A stretch of 64,000 bases of DNA from Hymenolepis diminuta (lineage: Eukaryota; Platyhelminthes; Cestoda; Cyclophyllidea; Hymenolepididae): positions 693,158-757,157 of the forward strand of contig CAADRB010000041.1 of NCBI GenBank assembly GCA_900708905.1, given 5' to 3'. A program made the position numbers and the translations under genes. This document shows positions 61,921 to 64,000 of this stretch, piece by piece. Every line of letters starts with the position of its first letter. The first letter of the stretch is position 1. The notes beneath the pieces are model-generated. The model worked only from the letters and a program-made list of their open reading frames with translations. It ran no database searches and was not told the DNA's origin.

Positions 61921-61952
61921 ATATATATATATATATATGTATATATATATTT
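61921..61952. repeat. (AT)n microsatellite with one interruption
   Basis: About 15 AT units interrupted once by a G (atatgtatat). Likely length-polymorphic. Confidence 0.9.
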
Positions 61953-62536
61953 AACAGGAGTCAAATTCAATGAAATAGAAGTCATGGAATAGCATCAACC
62001 ACCCCAAATATACGTGCTCTTCCAAAAGTCAAGATATTAGGAGGATGACAAGAGCTAGGTGAACTCTAGTGATAACTAACAAGTCATATGCAAACAAAAG
62101 CTGCATCAGAAAATTTGAATTAGGTTTTTCCTACCTACAAACAAAGGTAAGATCAATTGGCCTAAGCATATATAGACTGGACATTCTTCTAGCTTGACGA
62201 TGCCAATTATGATCATTTCGACTCATGCAATAACCGTTTCTCCAAACAACTACCAACCTTTGTCAACGACATAGTTCAGAAAATTGGAAAATTAATTCAA
62301 TTATCATTAAAAGTCATATCCAAATTAGAAAGCCAACCCAAGATTAGTTTCATTACACAGCCAGTGCTCTCCAGTACTTACGCCCCATTCAGATCAAATA
62401 AAGGCAGACATGCCTAACCTCATTCCAAATCAATTACCTGAAAATATAAACCTACTCTGAATCAATTACAGCCCTTCCCTCGCACACAAATCTGCAGATT
62501 TTCCACGATGCAAAAGGCAACATTTTCCACTTTCAT

Positions 62537-62561
62537 GTGTATATATGTATATGTACATATG
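62537..62561. repeat. Short TA/TG-rich microsatellite
   Basis: Mixed TATG/TATA units (gtatatatgtatatgtacat). Confidence 0.7.
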
Positions 62562-62700
62562 CAAAAAAATCTGGGGAAATGTTCATGGATAATAATAATG
62601 TGTGCATAAATATAGAACACGTATCTGTGGGTTGTCATAATAGCAACTTTAGCTCAATTAACAGTCTCCCGATTCCCTCTTAATAGAAAGTACCAAATGA

Positions 62701-62740
62701 CCTAAAGTAGCTTTAATTCCGTTTATGAAGCTACTTTAGG
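62701..62740. repeat. Perfect 13-bp inverted repeat with 14-base loop
   Basis: CCTAAAGTAGCTT (62701-62713) pairs perfectly with AAGCTACTTTAGG (62728-62740). Pairing does not extend beyond the arms. It could be a hairpin RNA, a cruciform or the relic of a small inverted-repeat element. Confidence 0.8.
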
Positions 62741-63630
62741 AGCTAACCCAAAATTAGGCTTAGAGATACCTACACTAAATAAATGGTCTTTCTAAAGACT
62801 AATAGAATATCGCAGCCTTTCTCAAGTAAGAATAAAAGGGGTTGAATTAGAAATATTCACTGAACAAGCGTAGTAGAATGAGAAGTAAAGGAAGGAACCG
62901 TCAGCACTAAGTGATTGGAACTTAGGTTGCCAAGGGATCTGACAGAGTTGGCAATCCTTGTTAGTTGACGACAAAAGCATCACCAATTAGTGATAAGGAT
63001 GCACAGAGGTGAGCTAGTATGTGTGCAGTACAGACTCCTCTTTCTATATTGAGTGTTAGACAGCTGATACTACTTAATGTAAGCTATTGCGGTAGCATCT
63101 GATACTGATCCATGCTCCTTTACATATGTCTATTTTACATCAACATTAATTAATCAATATGCCATCTGATATGAGATGTCTGCATATTCTTTCATGAACC
63201 AAGGTTGACCTTATTGTTCTTTTTTCCGATAATATGCAATATCTCAACGGTTATATGCAACAGCAAATGCACTAATCTAAAACTTTTAAGTGATGTGGTG
63301 ACTGAACTACACACTTTTCATTACAATTTTAAATCATTTTAGGGTACCCTAAGGCCAAATTCACACACTATGTAAAATACTAGATGATGTTTGGAATTTT
63401 GTGAAATTTGCTCCAAGTCATGTATACGCAAGTAATAAAACGAGCAAGAGTTGTTTGTGTAGAAGACAAAGACACACGCCAAAGTCAAGAGTCAACTGGG
63501 GAATCTAACTGGGGGACTATGCTTAAGAACTCACTAGTCAATCACAGCGACCGAATGACTTAATTGCCCAGCCACGTTCTATCTTTTAATGAGAATTTAC
63601 TCCCAGGATCCTTGTATCAGTCAAAAGATA

Positions 63631-63673
63631 CAAGGTACAAGGTATCTTGGCAAGGTATCCATGCCAAGGTATC
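63631..63673. repeat. CAAGGTATC micro-repeat cluster
   Basis: CAAGGTATC occurs at 63638, 63651 and 63665, preceded by a partial copy (CAAGGTA) at 63631. Spacings of 7, 13 and 14 bases suggest recent slippage-type duplication; an inverted GATACAAG lies just upstream. Confidence 0.7.
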
Positions 63674-64000
63674 TGTGAGTATTGATATGCCATAACCAAC
63701 ATGGAGAAAGCGTGATTTCTGTATACTGAATATAACTTAATTGGTGGAAAATGTTTGGTTTGATGCTTCACATCCTTAGAAACACATGTTAGCTTTTTTA
63801 TGAGCTGGGAGTTGATTCAACCGCAACATCAAATTTATCTGCTTAATTGCAGTGTATAGTTGCTAAAAATGAGCTAAGGCCAGCTAAATTTCATGTGAAA
63901 ATACGTGAATTTTCCTACTGTAGACTATTATAATTTCATTTCATTTGGTCAACAAAAATGGTCAATTAATGCTCACATTACAAATACGATTTGGATATGG

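Larger units (their letters stand above)
59691..64000. other. AT-rich noncoding stretch with microsatellites and hairpins
   Basis: No gene recognised. Holds the AT-type microsatellites near 61.9 and 62.5 kb, the 13-bp hairpin at 62.7 kb and the CAAGGTATC cluster at 63.6 kb. A 71-codon plus-strand frame at 60895-61110 has no features of a real exon. Confidence 0.5.

Overview
This window is nuclear DNA of an animal, most likely a parasitic flatworm (trematode). It is AT-rich and gene-poor, with GT-AG introns, three dispersed genes for proteins with a PH-like domain of the kind catalogued as the trematode PH-like family, a decayed LINE retrotransposon, tRNA-derived SINE-like fragments and a broken CBP/p300 copy. 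High AT content fits a schistosome-like species better than a liver fluke, but the species cannot be fixed from sequence alone.

Layout. Bases 17-178 (minus) hold one exon of a gene that runs off the left edge. Bases 5.6-9.8 kb (minus) hold PH-like gene A, which I read as three exons whose splice phases join exactly (453 aa). PH-like gene B (21.8-22.8 kb, minus, 331 aa) and gene C (29.6-30.6 kb, plus, 321 aa) are uninterrupted reading frames. Each of the three has a ~100-residue PH-like domain near the N terminus and a long, low-complexity, charged tail. B and C end in the same RVPFY motif. All three have a CCAAT box and a TATA-like box upstream of the ATG.

Between and beyond these genes are isolated exon candidates with good splice sites (27.5 kb minus, 33.7 kb plus, 52.2 kb minus) that probably belong to long-intron genes not otherwise recognisable. 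Bases ~46.4-50.6 kb are a GC-richer insertion: a minus-strand non-LTR retrotransposon with an APE endonuclease, a YADD reverse transcriptase and C-terminal C2H2-type zinc fingers, broken by stops and frameshifts. Bases 58.1-59.7 kb are a plus-strand degenerate copy of a CBP/p300-type acetyltransferase (KIX, RING/PHD, HAT and post-HAT segments recognisable) that still holds a 51-bp in-phase intron-like insert. The rest is AT-rich noncoding DNA with dispersed repeats, an LTR-like remnant, SINE-like fragments, hairpins and microsatellites.

No prokaryotic features, CRISPR arrays or intact tRNA/rRNA genes were seen. The most notable points are the PH-like gene cluster, the re-reading of gene A as a spliced gene, and the CBP/p300 pseudogene.
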